Below the pieces are notes generated by a model. It searched no databases. It saw only the letters and a list, made by a program, of their open reading frames with translations, and was not told the origin of the DNA. Made by a program: the position numbers and the translations under genes. Shown here piece by piece: positions 22,820 to 30,688 of a stretch of 64,000 bases of DNA (position 1 is the stretch's first letter; each line of letters starts with the position of its first letter). Origin of the DNA: Amycolatopsis orientalis DSM 43388 (lineage in GTDB: Bacteria > Actinomycetota > Actinomycetes > Mycobacteriales > Pseudonocardiaceae); contig NZ_ASXG01000182.1 of the NCBI RefSeq assembly GCF_000411975.1, positions 3,524-67,523 on the forward strand. Reading direction: 5' to 3'.

Positions 22820-23517
22820 GGCTGTGTCCGGTCGTAGCGGTAGCCAACACCCCACACCGTCGCGACGCGGACCGGTTTGGCCGGGTCACGTTCGATCTTC
22901 TCGCGCAACCGTCGCACGTGGACAGTCACCGTGGACTGGTCGCCGAAGTCCCAGCCCCACACCTTCTCCAGCAGGTCGGCCCGGCTGAACGCGACGCCGG
23001 GATGGGAGAGGAAGAACGCTAGCAGATCGAACTCGCGCGTGGTCAACGGCAGTGCCGCGCCGTCGAGCGTCGCCTGACGGGCGGTCATCTGGAGCCGGAG
23101 ATTGCCGTCCGTCAGCTCAGCGGTGGGCGGTTCGGGCCGCGGCATCCGGGCCCGGCGCAGCACGGATGCCACGCGCAGCGTGAGTTCCTTGGGGCTGAAC
23201 GGTTTGGTGACGTAGTCGTCGGCCCCTAGCTGCAGCCCGGCGATGCGGTTCTCCTCCTCGCCGAGCGCGGTGAGCATGACGATCGGCACCTGGCTCGTCT
23301 GCCGCAGCCTCCGGCAGACCTCCAAGCCGTTCAGGCCGGGCATCATCACGTCGAGCACCACCAGATCCGGCACGCGCTGTGCGAACTGGGCGAGCGCCGC
23401 CGTGCCGTCGCCGGCCAGGTCGACGGTGAAACCGGCGGTTTCGAGGTAGCGACGGACGACGTCGCGCACAGTCTCGTCGTCGTCGACCACGAGCACGCGA
23501 CCCGCTTGGTCCTCCAT
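22816..23517 (-). CDS. OmpR-family response regulator
   Basis: A 233-residue two-component regulator. The receiver (residues 7-118) has acidic DDDE, the phospho-accepting Asp in LVVLDVMMPGL, T in VMLTAL and K in VTKPFSP. The winged-helix output domain (about 135-230) has the LTTREFDLLAFFLSHPG and VHVRRLREKIE signatures. Cognate kinase overlaps downstream. Candidate target sites are the GGTAAG repeats before the operon at 25074. Confidence 0.92.
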   Translation of the reverse strand: MEDQAGRVLVVDDDETVRDVVRRYLETAGFTVDLAGDGTAALAQFAQRVPDLVVLDVMMPGLNGLEVCRRLRQTSQVPIVMLTALGEEENRIAGLQLGADDYVTKPFSPKELTLRVASVLRRARMPRPEPPTAELTDGNLRLQMTARQATLDGAALPLTTREFDLLAFFLSHPGVAFSRADLLEKVWGWDFGDQSTVTVHVRRLREKIERDPAKPVRVATVWGVGYRYDRTQP

Positions 23518-23525
23518 GCCTCACC

Positions 23526-24929
23526 TCACCAGTTCGTCAGCAGCAGGTGGTTGACCGCGAGCGCGACCACCGCCTGTCCAGCCAGCCACCAGCGGCGGTG
23601 GCCCGCCGGAAGCAGCGCCGTGGCCGGGATCAGCCACGCGCCGAACGGTAGCCAGATCCGTTCTACCTCAGCCTTCGACAGGCCGGACGAATCAGCGAAC
23701 ACGATCGTGAGCAATGCCGCCGCCACGATCAGGAGCACCGGATCGCGCAGGATCGTCCGGCGGGAAGGCAAGAAGACCGCGGTAGCCACCCCTCGACGGG
23801 CCGCGGCGACCACTGCCGGCCCGCACGCGACGGCTACCGCGGCCAGGTCGGCCCACACCCAGTAGGAATACGGCCGCACCAGCGCGACGCCCTGGTAGTA
23901 CCGCTCGACGACGAGGTGGTAGCCGTCGAGCCACCAGAAACCGGCGAGCGCGAACACGCCGACTACGGCCAATGCGCCGAGGACCGCGACGGCCGTGGCT
24001 CGCCATTGCCTGCCGAGCACGGCGACGGCCAACACCACCAAACCGAGCAGGACGAGGCCGTAGGAGAGGAAGATGCCGAATCCGAGGAGGATTCCGGACG
24101 CCAACGCGGTGGGCCAGGCGTAGCCACGGCGCTCTCGGAAGCCCGCCGATGCCAAGGCGAGCAGGGCGATGCCGGTGGCGGTCACGCCAGCGAAGAGGCC
24201 GTCCGCGGAAACGCCCAGCCACACCGCACCTGGGCTGAGCACGGCGAACGGGAGCGCGGCGCGGGCGGAGTCGGGACGGCCGAGCAGGGCGATCGTCGCT
24301 GGTACCGCGACGGCGACCAGTGCGGCAACCAGCACCACAGCGGTCGACGCCCAGGCTCCGCCGTGGAGGCCGAGCCGGTCGAGCCAGACGAAGACGAGGG
24401 TCGCGCCGGGCGGATGGCCGGACACGTGCGTGGTCCACGAGTTCGGCTGGAAATCGAGGATGCGCGAGGAGAACTCGCGGAGGAACCGCGGGATGTCCGT
24501 GATGCCGGGGACTTCGTGCAGGTACTCCTGCGGAGTGGTGAGGCGGCCGGTGAAGCCGCGCGTCCAGCCGTCGACCATGGCGAGCGAGAAGATCCAGGCG
24601 AGGGAAGCCAGGTAGCCTGCGGCCAGGGCGCGCCGCCAAGGCAGCCGGGCGGCAAGGGCCGGGCCGTAGAGAACGACACCGGCGGCGATAACGACGGCGA
24701 ATACCGAGCCGGGGCCGACGTGCGGCAGCCAATGCGCGAACAGGGGCGGCGCGAACGCATAGATCACCACGCCCGAGCCCGGCCGGTTGTAGAACGCGCC
24801 AACCGCGGTCGCGGCGGCGATCACCACGAGGGTGACGCCGACCGTCACGAGGTCGGCGCGGAACCGGGGACGGACGGGAACCGGGGACGGCGGCTCGGCG
24901 AGCCGGGCAGCCTTCGTCGACTCGCTCAT
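23526..24929 (-). CDS. Polytopic membrane protein, mannosyltransferase-like
   Basis: A 467-residue protein with about eleven predicted membrane helices separated by short loops. The extracytoplasmic loop after the third helix holds acidic and aromatic residues (DGWTRGFTGRLTTPQEYLHEV). A conserved HPPGATLVFVWLDRLG segment is typical of GT-C-like actinobacterial membrane glycosyltransferases. It starts 9 bases before (upstream of) the two-component genes on the same strand, so it may head that operon. A GT2 gene starts divergently 145 bases away. Glycosyl transfer from a polyprenyl-phosphate sugar is a fair guess but not proven. Confidence 0.7.
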   Translation of the reverse strand: MSESTKAARLAEPPSPVPVRPRFRADLVTVGVTLVVIAAATAVGAFYNRPGSGVVIYAFAPPLFAHWLPHVGPGSVFAVVIAAGVVLYGPALAARLPWRRALAAGYLASLAWIFSLAMVDGWTRGFTGRLTTPQEYLHEVPGITDIPRFLREFSSRILDFQPNSWTTHVSGHPPGATLVFVWLDRLGLHGGAWASTAVVLVAALVAVAVPATIALLGRPDSARAALPFAVLSPGAVWLGVSADGLFAGVTATGIALLALASAGFRERRGYAWPTALASGILLGFGIFLSYGLVLLGLVVLAVAVLGRQWRATAVAVLGALAVVGVFALAGFWWLDGYHLVVERYYQGVALVRPYSYWVWADLAAVAVACGPAVVAAARRGVATAVFLPSRRTILRDPVLLIVAAALLTIVFADSSGLSKAEVERIWLPFGAWLIPATALLPAGHRRWWLAGQAVVALAVNHLLLTNW

Positions 24930-24992
24930 CGCCGGTCACGATAACCCCGTGAGCGGCCGTCCGGCGGGTTCGCGGCGAATCCGTGAGAAGTC

Positions 24993-25066
24993 GGTAAGAT
25001 CTCGCTGGACGTCAGGATTTGGTAAGCAGCGCAAGGGTTCTGCACTGTCCTTTCCAGACTTACCGT
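24993..25066 (+). promoter_or_regulatory. Divergent promoter region with GGTAAG repeats
   Basis: Between the membrane-protein gene and the GT2 gene, GGTAAG occurs at 24993 and 25021 and its reverse complement CTTACC at 25059-25064, where it overlaps a -10 hexamer TACCGT (25061-25066). The GTG start at 25074 is seven bases further, so the message is probably leaderless. The repeats are candidate binding sites for the nearby OmpR-type regulator. Confidence 0.45.
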
Positions 25067-25073
25067 ACGCCTC

Positions 25074-25733
25074 GTGAACGAACTCGGAGTGGACGTCGTC
25101 CTCCCCTGCCTCGACGAGGCGGCCGCGTTGCCCGGCGTGCTCGCCAGCCTGCCGCCGGGGTATCGCGCGATCGCCGTGGACAACGGGTCGCGCGACGGCT
25201 CGCCTGACGTCGCGGCGGCGCACGGCGCGAAGGTCGTCGACGAGCCGCGGCGTGGTTACGGTGCCGCCGTCCACACCGGGCTGGAGATCGCGACCGCCGA
25301 CATCGTCTGTTTCGCGGATGCCGACGGATCGCTCGATCTGGCCGAGTTGCCGCGCCTGGTCGCCGCGGTCGCGGAAGGCGCGGATCTCGCGGTCGGGCGA
25401 CGGGTGCCGGTATCTCGAGCCGCCTGGCCATGGCACGCCAGAGCAGGCAATGCTGTCCTCTCGCTGCTCTTGCGGTCCCGCGGGTTGCCGGTGCGGGACA
25501 TCGCTCCGCTGCGAGCGGTGCGTCGCCAGGAGTTGCTGGCTCTCGGCGTCGCCGACCGGGCGTTCGGCTATCCGCTTGAACTGCTGGTCAAGGCTCAGCG
25601 CGCGGGTTGGGTGGTCCGGGAGTTTGATGTCACCTACCGGGAACGGGCGCGGGGCACGAAATCGAAGGTGTCCGGTTCGGTGCGCGGCACGTTGCGGGCG
25701 GTGCGGGACTTCGGGCGGGTGTTGGCCCGATGA
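25074..25733 (+). CDS. Family 2 glycosyltransferase
   Basis: A 219-residue GT-A glycosyltransferase of the dolichyl-phosphate sugar synthase type. It has DVVLPCLDEAAALPGVL at the start, AVDNGSRDGS, the metal-binding CFADADGSLDL (DxD) and the acceptor segment FGYPLELLVKAQRAGW with EFDVTYRERARGTKSKV. No membrane helix, so it acts on the cytoplasmic face. First gene of a five-gene run in which every junction overlaps by four bases. A leaderless GTG start is likely. Confidence 0.88.
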   Translation: MNELGVDVVLPCLDEAAALPGVLASLPPGYRAIAVDNGSRDGSPDVAAAHGAKVVDEPRRGYGAAVHTGLEIATADIVCFADADGSLDLAELPRLVAAVAEGADLAVGRRVPVSRAAWPWHARAGNAVLSLLLRSRGLPVRDIAPLRAVRRQELLALGVADRAFGYPLELLVKAQRAGWVVREFDVTYRERARGTKSKVSGSVRGTLRAVRDFGRVLAR

Positions 25734-26401
25734 CGTTCTGCCTGCTTGTGGTGGCGAAAGCCCCGGTGCCGGGGTTCGCGAAGACCCGGTTGTGCCCGCC
25801 CGCGACACCCGCACAGGCCGCCGAGATCGCCGCGTCCGCGCTGCTGGACACGCTGGACGCCGCGTTCGCCACCGAGGGCGCGATCATCGTGGTGGCGATG
25901 ACGGGTGACCTCGCCGAGGCAGCGCGCGGTGCCGAAATCGGCCGAGCGTTGCGAAAAGCGACCGTGATCGCACAGCGGGGCTGGGATTTCGGTACCCGGT
26001 TGGCCAACGCGCACTCCGACACCGCCTCAGTTCATGCCGGATTGCCGGTGCTGCAGATCGGGATGGACACGCCACAGGTCTCCCCCGCATTGCTGGCATC
26101 GGCGATCAAGCCGGTCGCCGACGGGGCCAGCCACGCAGTGCTGGGAAACGCGGAAGACGGTGGCTGGTGGGGACTCGGGCTGGCGGAGCCGCGGCGCGCG
26201 CAAGTCCTCACGGGAGTGCCGATGTCGCGTCCGGACACCGGCTTGCGCACCCGAGCAGCGTTGGAGGGAGCGGGGCTACGGGTTGGCCAGCTGCCGACAC
26301 TGTCTGATGTGGACACCATGGAGGACGCGCTGCGGGTGGCCACCATCCGGCCGGACAGCAGGTTCGCCGCGGCGGTCGACGCGGTGGGAGCGGTGGCGTG
26401 A
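25730..26401 (+). CDS. DUF2064 / TIGR04282-type glycosyltransferase-like protein
   Basis: A 223-residue Rossmann-like nucleotidyl/glycosyl-transferase fold protein of the DUF2064 family. Signatures are LLVVAKAPVPGFAKTRLCPP, LQIGMDTPQVSP and the AEDGGWWGLGLA and SRPDTG blocks. Such proteins are often annotated as arsenosugar-biosynthesis glycosyltransferases and pair with GT2 enzymes, as here; true substrate unknown. ATG overlaps the GT2 stop. Confidence 0.82.
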   Translation: MTFCLLVVAKAPVPGFAKTRLCPPATPAQAAEIAASALLDTLDAAFATEGAIIVVAMTGDLAEAARGAEIGRALRKATVIAQRGWDFGTRLANAHSDTASVHAGLPVLQIGMDTPQVSPALLASAIKPVADGASHAVLGNAEDGGWWGLGLAEPRRAQVLTGVPMSRPDTGLRTRAALEGAGLRVGQLPTLSDVDTMEDALRVATIRPDSRFAAAVDAVGAVA

Positions 26402-27027
26402 AACTCGCGAATGGCCGCGAATTCGACCTCGGGCTGCTTGGCCATCAGTGCTGGCTGGAGCTTGCCAACGGGGACCGCATCGAGCTCCCAGTCGGTCGTT
26501 GGGCAGATGGTTGCGGCGCGGGCGACGCCGTGCTGCTGGACGCATGTGTCGGACCGACGCTCGATGTCGGATGCGGGCCAGGTCGGCTGACTGCCGCTCT
26601 GACGCGCCGAGGCGTGATGGCGCTCGGCGTGGACAGCTCGCCGGTCGCGGTGCAGCTGACTCGACGGCGCGGAGCGAGTGCGTTGCAGCGCAACGTTTTC
26701 GCTCGGTTACCCGGCGAGGGGCGATGGAATCATGTGTTGCTGGCTGACGGCAACATCGGGATCGGTGGCGATCCCGATGCGCTGCTGCGGCGCGTGCACG
26801 AACTGCTCACGCCGGACGGTGCCGTGCTCGTGGAACTGGAGGAACCGGGCCACGGCGTGCGTCGGGACCACGTCCGTCTGCGGCCGGACCCCGCTGGCGG
26901 ACGGTGGTTCACCTGGGCCTGGGTCGGAGTCGATGCCATCGCGGAAATCGCGGTACGGACGGGTTTTCGAGTGGCGTGGACGACCAGCCGCGGGCGTCGC
27001 TGGTTCGCGAAGCTGGACCGGACATGA
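26398..27027 (+). CDS. SAM-dependent methyltransferase
   Basis: A 209-residue class I methyltransferase. Glycine-rich motif I is TLDVGCGPGRLTAAL, followed by MALGVDSSPVAVQLTRRRGA (acidic loop) and the DGAVLVELEEPG motif. The first 50 residues form a small beta-rich extension (LANGREFDLGLL). Methyl acceptor unknown. Its overlap with both neighbours places it in the same pathway as the two glycosyltransferases and the membrane oxidoreductase. Confidence 0.82.
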   Translation: MKLANGREFDLGLLGHQCWLELANGDRIELPVGRWADGCGAGDAVLLDACVGPTLDVGCGPGRLTAALTRRGVMALGVDSSPVAVQLTRRRGASALQRNVFARLPGEGRWNHVLLADGNIGIGGDPDALLRRVHELLTPDGAVLVELEEPGHGVRRDHVRLRPDPAGGRWFTWAWVGVDAIAEIAVRTGFRVAWTTSRGRRWFAKLDRT

Positions 27028-28241
27028 AACGCGGACGGCTGGCGGCCGCGTGGCACCGGCTCGACGATTGGGTCACCGCCGCGCAAGCCAGGATCGGTGA
27101 ACGCGCCCGCGCCGTCGATCGGCGGGTTCCGAAGACGGAGCAGTTCAAGGGCGGCGCGCACGGTGAGCGCGTGACAGCCCGGGTCGGCAGCCTGCTCGGG
27201 TTCGCGTTCCTGATCTGCTTCGTCACCGGACTTTTGAGCCACTTGATCCAGCATCCGCCGGAGTGGTTCTTCTGGCCGAGCCGGCCGGTGTGGCTGTACC
27301 GGGTGACGCAGGGCGCGCACGTGCTGTCCGGAATCGCGGCGATTCCGTTGCTGCTGGCCAAACTGTGGAGTGTCTACCCGAAGCTGTTCGAGCGGCCGCT
27401 CGTGCGCTCGGTGCCGCACGCGGTGGAGCGGCTGTCGATCCTCGTTCTCTCCGGAGCGGCGTTTTTCGAGCTGAGTTCGGGATTGCTGAACGTCGCGCAG
27501 AACTACCCGTGGAACTTCTACTTCCCCCAGGTGCACTACGCGGTGGCGTGGGTGGCGATCGGGTCGGTCTTCGTGCACGTCGCGGTGAAACTCCCGGTGA
27601 TCCGGCGAGCGCTGACGCGACAGCCCCGGCCCGCCCAGCCGCCCGGGCCGGGGCTGTCGCGCCGTGGATTCCTGGCCACCACGGGCATCGCGACCGGCGT
27701 AGCCGTGCTGGCGACGGCGGGAGCGACCGTGCCTGCGCTACGGAACATCTCCGGCCTGTCGTGGCGATCGGACAAGGGCACGCAGAAGTTGCCGGTCAAC
27801 CGCACGGCGGTGGCGGCGCAGGTAACGCGGACCGCGCGGGATCCCGGATGGCGGCTGTCCGTGGTGACTCCGGCGGGGACACGGGAGTTCAGCCTGGCCG
27901 AGTTGCGGTCGTTGCCGCAGACCACGGTGGACTTGCCGATCGCGTGCGTCGAAGGCTGGAGCCAGATGGCGACGTGGCGCGGAATCTCCTTTGCCGATCT
28001 GCTGCGTGCGGCGGGCAGCTCGCCCGGCGTGGACGTGCGTGTGTCGTCGCTGGAGAAGACCGGTCTGTACGGCGTCAGCGTGCTGCCAGGCGAGCACACG
28101 GCCGACCCACTCACCTTGCTGGCGCTGGAACTGAACGGCGAGGTGCTGAACCTCGACCACGGCTATCCGTGCCGGGTGATCGCGCCCAGCCGGCCAGGCG
28201 TCTTGCAGACGAAGTGGGTCGCCAAGCTGGAGGTGTTGTGA
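27024..28241 (+). CDS. Membrane-anchored molybdopterin oxidoreductase (sulfite oxidase fold)
   Basis: A 405-residue protein. Four membrane helices (about 52-75, 90-115, 140-160, 172-195) resemble the cytochrome b561-like YedZ/MsrQ part. A twin-arginine motif (SRRGFLATTG) near residue 212 comes just before a fifth hydrophobic segment. The C-terminal half is a sulfite oxidase/YedY-type molybdopterin domain, with the molybdenum-ligand Cys in LPIACVEGWSQM and later GEVLNLDHGYPCR. This places the catalytic domain outside the membrane. ATG overlaps the methyltransferase stop. Molybdenum cofactor genes lie within 15 kb. The substrate may be a sulfoxide or a glycan-linked group; unknown. Confidence 0.85.
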   Translation: MKRGRLAAAWHRLDDWVTAAQARIGERARAVDRRVPKTEQFKGGAHGERVTARVGSLLGFAFLICFVTGLLSHLIQHPPEWFFWPSRPVWLYRVTQGAHVLSGIAAIPLLLAKLWSVYPKLFERPLVRSVPHAVERLSILVLSGAAFFELSSGLLNVAQNYPWNFYFPQVHYAVAWVAIGSVFVHVAVKLPVIRRALTRQPRPAQPPGPGLSRRGFLATTGIATGVAVLATAGATVPALRNISGLSWRSDKGTQKLPVNRTAVAAQVTRTARDPGWRLSVVTPAGTREFSLAELRSLPQTTVDLPIACVEGWSQMATWRGISFADLLRAAGSSPGVDVRVSSLEKTGLYGVSVLPGEHTADPLTLLALELNGEVLNLDHGYPCRVIAPSRPGVLQTKWVAKLEVL

Positions 28242-28690
28242 AGACCGCGCGGATTCTGCTGGCGCTGCCCGGATTAGCGGCGTTGGCGTACGGGATCGTG
28301 CTGTTCCTCGACTACGCGGCACCGGCCTGGCCGGACAGCTTGCCGACCTTGCTGTGGATCGGCGGCGGTCCGATCGTCAACGACGCGGTGTTCGCTCCGG
28401 TCGCGGGTGTCGTAGGCCTGCTGCTCGCTCGGCTCCTGCCGCAGCCGTGGCGAGGGCCGGTTCAGGTTGGCGCGGTGTTGACCGCGGTGCTGGGCTTCGT
28501 GGCGTTCCCGCTGCTGTGGCGGGTTTACGGCGTGCCGCCGAAGCCCGGGCTGCACGACGGGAACGCGTGGCTGGGGCTGCTGGCGACGCTCGCGGTGGTG
28601 TGGAGCGCCGTCCTCGTCGTTTCAATGGTCCGGATTGTCCGGGTCCGGCATCGAGCGGCACGGAAAAATCGGCCGCGCGCACGTACTTGA
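28238..28690 (+). CDS. Small integral membrane protein
   Basis: A 150-residue protein with four predicted membrane helices (about 5-22, 40-62, 75-95, 110-132) and a basic C-terminal tail (RVRHRAARKNRPRART). It is not recognised. Last gene of the operon; its GTG overlaps the oxidoreductase stop. It could be a redox or assembly partner of that enzyme. A strong hairpin follows about 85 bases after the stop. Confidence 0.7.
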   Translation: MKTARILLALPGLAALAYGIVLFLDYAAPAWPDSLPTLLWIGGGPIVNDAVFAPVAGVVGLLLARLLPQPWRGPVQVGAVLTAVLGFVAFPLLWRVYGVPPKPGLHDGNAWLGLLATLAVVWSAVLVVSMVRIVRVRHRAARKNRPRART

Positions 28691-28773
28691 CCTGGGTTTT
28701 CTTCCGGTACCGGAATTTTCCCGCAGATTCGGCGTTTGGGACAGCGTGCGCGTGGGCACCTCACCGCACGCGG

Positions 28774-28816
28774 AGAGGCTCTCCGTGCCGAGTCGGAGGC
28801 GGCACGGAGAGCCTCT
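28774..28816 (+). terminator. 16-bp hairpin terminator for the rightward operon
   Basis: AGAGGCTCTCCGTGCC (28774-28789) and its exact reverse complement (28801-28816) enclose 11 bases. On the plus strand TCGTGTTTTCG follows, giving a T-rich exit. Confidence 0.8.
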
Positions 28817-28865
28817 TCGTGTTTTCGTGCGCTAGCCGGTTTTTCGGGCGCTGGGCACCAAAAAC

Positions 28866-28907
28866 GGCCACGCGCGACCGGCTCGGATGCTCCGGTCGCG
28901 CGCGGCC
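28866..28907 (-). terminator. 16-bp hairpin terminator for pepD
   Basis: Arms at 28866-28881 and 28892-28907 pair with one mismatch around a 10-base loop. Read on the minus strand, GTTTTTGG follows, so it ends the leftward pepD message. A second 9-bp hairpin (CTCGGCCGC arms, 28958-28966 and 28973-28981) lies right after the pepD stop. Confidence 0.8.
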
Positions 28908-28985
28908 TGAAAAGGTTCGGCCCCACGCGCGGACAGGGGGGTCGAGCCATGGCTGGTCTCGGCCGCGGCATGGCGGCCGAGCGAT

Positions 28986-30608
28986 CTAGTTGGCCGGCAC
29001 TGGCTGCCCGCCGAGGGTGACCGGCACCGTGCGTCCGTCTGCCAGGGTGAACGTCACCTGGTCGTTCGGGGCGCGCGTGCGGATCGCGGCGACGAGCGTG
29101 TTGGCACTGTCGATGACACGGTTGTCGATCTTGGTCACCACGTCGCCGGACTTCAGGCCCGCCTTCTCCGCCGGGCTGCCCGGCGTGATGTCGCCGAGCT
29201 GCGCGCCGCCCTGCGGCGCGTCGGTGACCTTCGCGCCGATGAACGTCTGGGTCGCGTGCCCGGTCTTGATGATGTCCTGCGCGGTGCGGCGCGCCTGGTC
29301 GATCGGGATGGCGAAGCCGATGCCGACGTTGCCGCCCTCGGAGCCGCTGCCCTGGCCGCGGCTCGAATTCGGGCTGTAGATGGCCGAGTTGATGCCGATG
29401 ACTTGGCCGCTCATGTTCGACAGCGGACCGCCCGAGTTGCCCGGGTTGATCGCGGCGTCGGTCTGGATCGCGTCCATCACCGTGGTCTGGTCGGTCTCGT
29501 CGCCGCCTGCCTGCACCGGGCGGTGCAGCGAGCTGACGATGCCCGAGGTGACCGTGCCGGTCAGCTCGTACGGCGAGCCGATGGCCACGACCTGCTGCCC
29601 GACCCGCAGGTCGTCGGACCGGCCCAGCTCGACCGGCGTGAGGCTCCCGACGCCGGACACCTTCACCACGGCGATGTCCGTGGTCGGGTCCCGGCCGACG
29701 ACCTGCGCCGCGGCTTTCTTGCCGTCCTGGAACACGGCCTGGATCTGGCCGCCGTTCGCGGCGACCTGGACGACGTGGTTGTTGGTGAGGATGTAGCCGT
29801 CGCTGCTGATCACGAAACCGGAGCCCTCGCCCGCCGCGGTCCGGCCGGACACCTGCAGCTCGACCACGCTCGGCGACAGTTTCTGCGCCACCGATTCGAC
29901 CGAGCCGGCGGGCACGTTGCCGGTCTGCTGCGCGGGTTTCGGCGCGTCGAGCGCGCTCACCGACGAACCGGACCCGCCGGTGAGGTACCCGACGGTCCCG
30001 CCCGCGACGCCGCCGATCACGAGCGAGATGGCGGCGACGCCCGCGAGGAGTTTGCCTGCCGAACCCTTCTTCTCGCGCTGCGCGGGGACGCCGTAAACCG
30101 AGGTTCCCGGTGCGCCGTAAGGGTTGGCCGGGCCTCCAGCGGGCGGAGTGTGGGTGCCGCCGGGGTACTGGCTGCCGTACGGCTGTCCCGCGGACTGCTG
30201 CTGAGCGCCGGGGATCGGACCGGTCTGCGGCGCGCCAGCGTGCGAAGCGGCTGCGCCTTGGGCCGACCACGGGTTCGGCGTGCCTCCAGCCGGCATCGCC
30301 CCGTACGTCGGAGAGGCACCGTACTGACCCGCTGGCGCTCCGTACGCGCCAGAAGCGTCGCCAGCCCCCGTACCGGAGCCGGATGTGCCTGCCGAGCCCT
30401 CAGCGGCCGTACCGTACGCGGCAGTCGAACCAGTCGCGCTGGGAGCCGACTGTCCCGCGTCGCCGCCGGTCGAGCCGGCGGAAGAGGGTTCGTCCGGCTG
30501 AGCCGGAGTCTGCTGCTGCCAGGCCGCCTGGCCTTCGGCGCCCGGCTGGGCACCCGGGTCCTGGCGACCCGCCGCGGAGTCGGGCACGTGGGGGTCTTTC
30601 TCGGTCAT
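28986..30608 (-). CDS. pepD: HtrA/DegP-type membrane-anchored serine protease with PDZ domain
   Basis: A 540-residue envelope protease/chaperone. A 185-residue cytoplasmic part rich in Gln, Ala, Gly and Pro comes first, then one membrane helix (about 186-212) and a trypsin-like domain. The triad is His near 275 (TNNHVV), Asp near 310 (TTDIAVVKV) and Ser near 392 (GNSGGPLSNM). A C-terminal PDZ domain (GDITPGSPAEKAGLKSGDVV) ends the protein. The ATG at 30608 has GGTGAGGAC upstream. By layout and position it matches mycobacterial PepD (Rv0983), which is controlled by MprAB; mprAB-like genes lie just upstream here too. Confidence 0.9.
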   Translation of the reverse strand: MTEKDPHVPDSAAGRQDPGAQPGAEGQAAWQQQTPAQPDEPSSAGSTGGDAGQSAPSATGSTAAYGTAAEGSAGTSGSGTGAGDASGAYGAPAGQYGASPTYGAMPAGGTPNPWSAQGAAASHAGAPQTGPIPGAQQQSAGQPYGSQYPGGTHTPPAGGPANPYGAPGTSVYGVPAQREKKGSAGKLLAGVAAISLVIGGVAGGTVGYLTGGSGSSVSALDAPKPAQQTGNVPAGSVESVAQKLSPSVVELQVSGRTAAGEGSGFVISSDGYILTNNHVVQVAANGGQIQAVFQDGKKAAAQVVGRDPTTDIAVVKVSGVGSLTPVELGRSDDLRVGQQVVAIGSPYELTGTVTSGIVSSLHRPVQAGGDETDQTTVMDAIQTDAAINPGNSGGPLSNMSGQVIGINSAIYSPNSSRGQGSGSEGGNVGIGFAIPIDQARRTAQDIIKTGHATQTFIGAKVTDAPQGGAQLGDITPGSPAEKAGLKSGDVVTKIDNRVIDSANTLVAAIRTRAPNDQVTFTLADGRTVPVTLGGQPVPAN

Positions 30609-30688
30609 GTCCTCACCTAAGCGGCTGGGCCTGAGAGGTTCCTGAGTCGAACCTGTGTTTCCTAGATGAAGTATGCCGTGAATCGCGG

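Noticed and set aside
24093..24940. CRISPR-like or IS-like repeats in membrane-protein and intergenic regions
   Set aside because: No regularly spaced repeats, no transposase and no terminal inverted repeats with target duplications were found anywhere in the window.
28525..30270. 581-codon reverse frame overlapping pepD
   Set aside because: Different frame from the protease, whose triad and PDZ domain are clear; product is Arg/Gly-rich.
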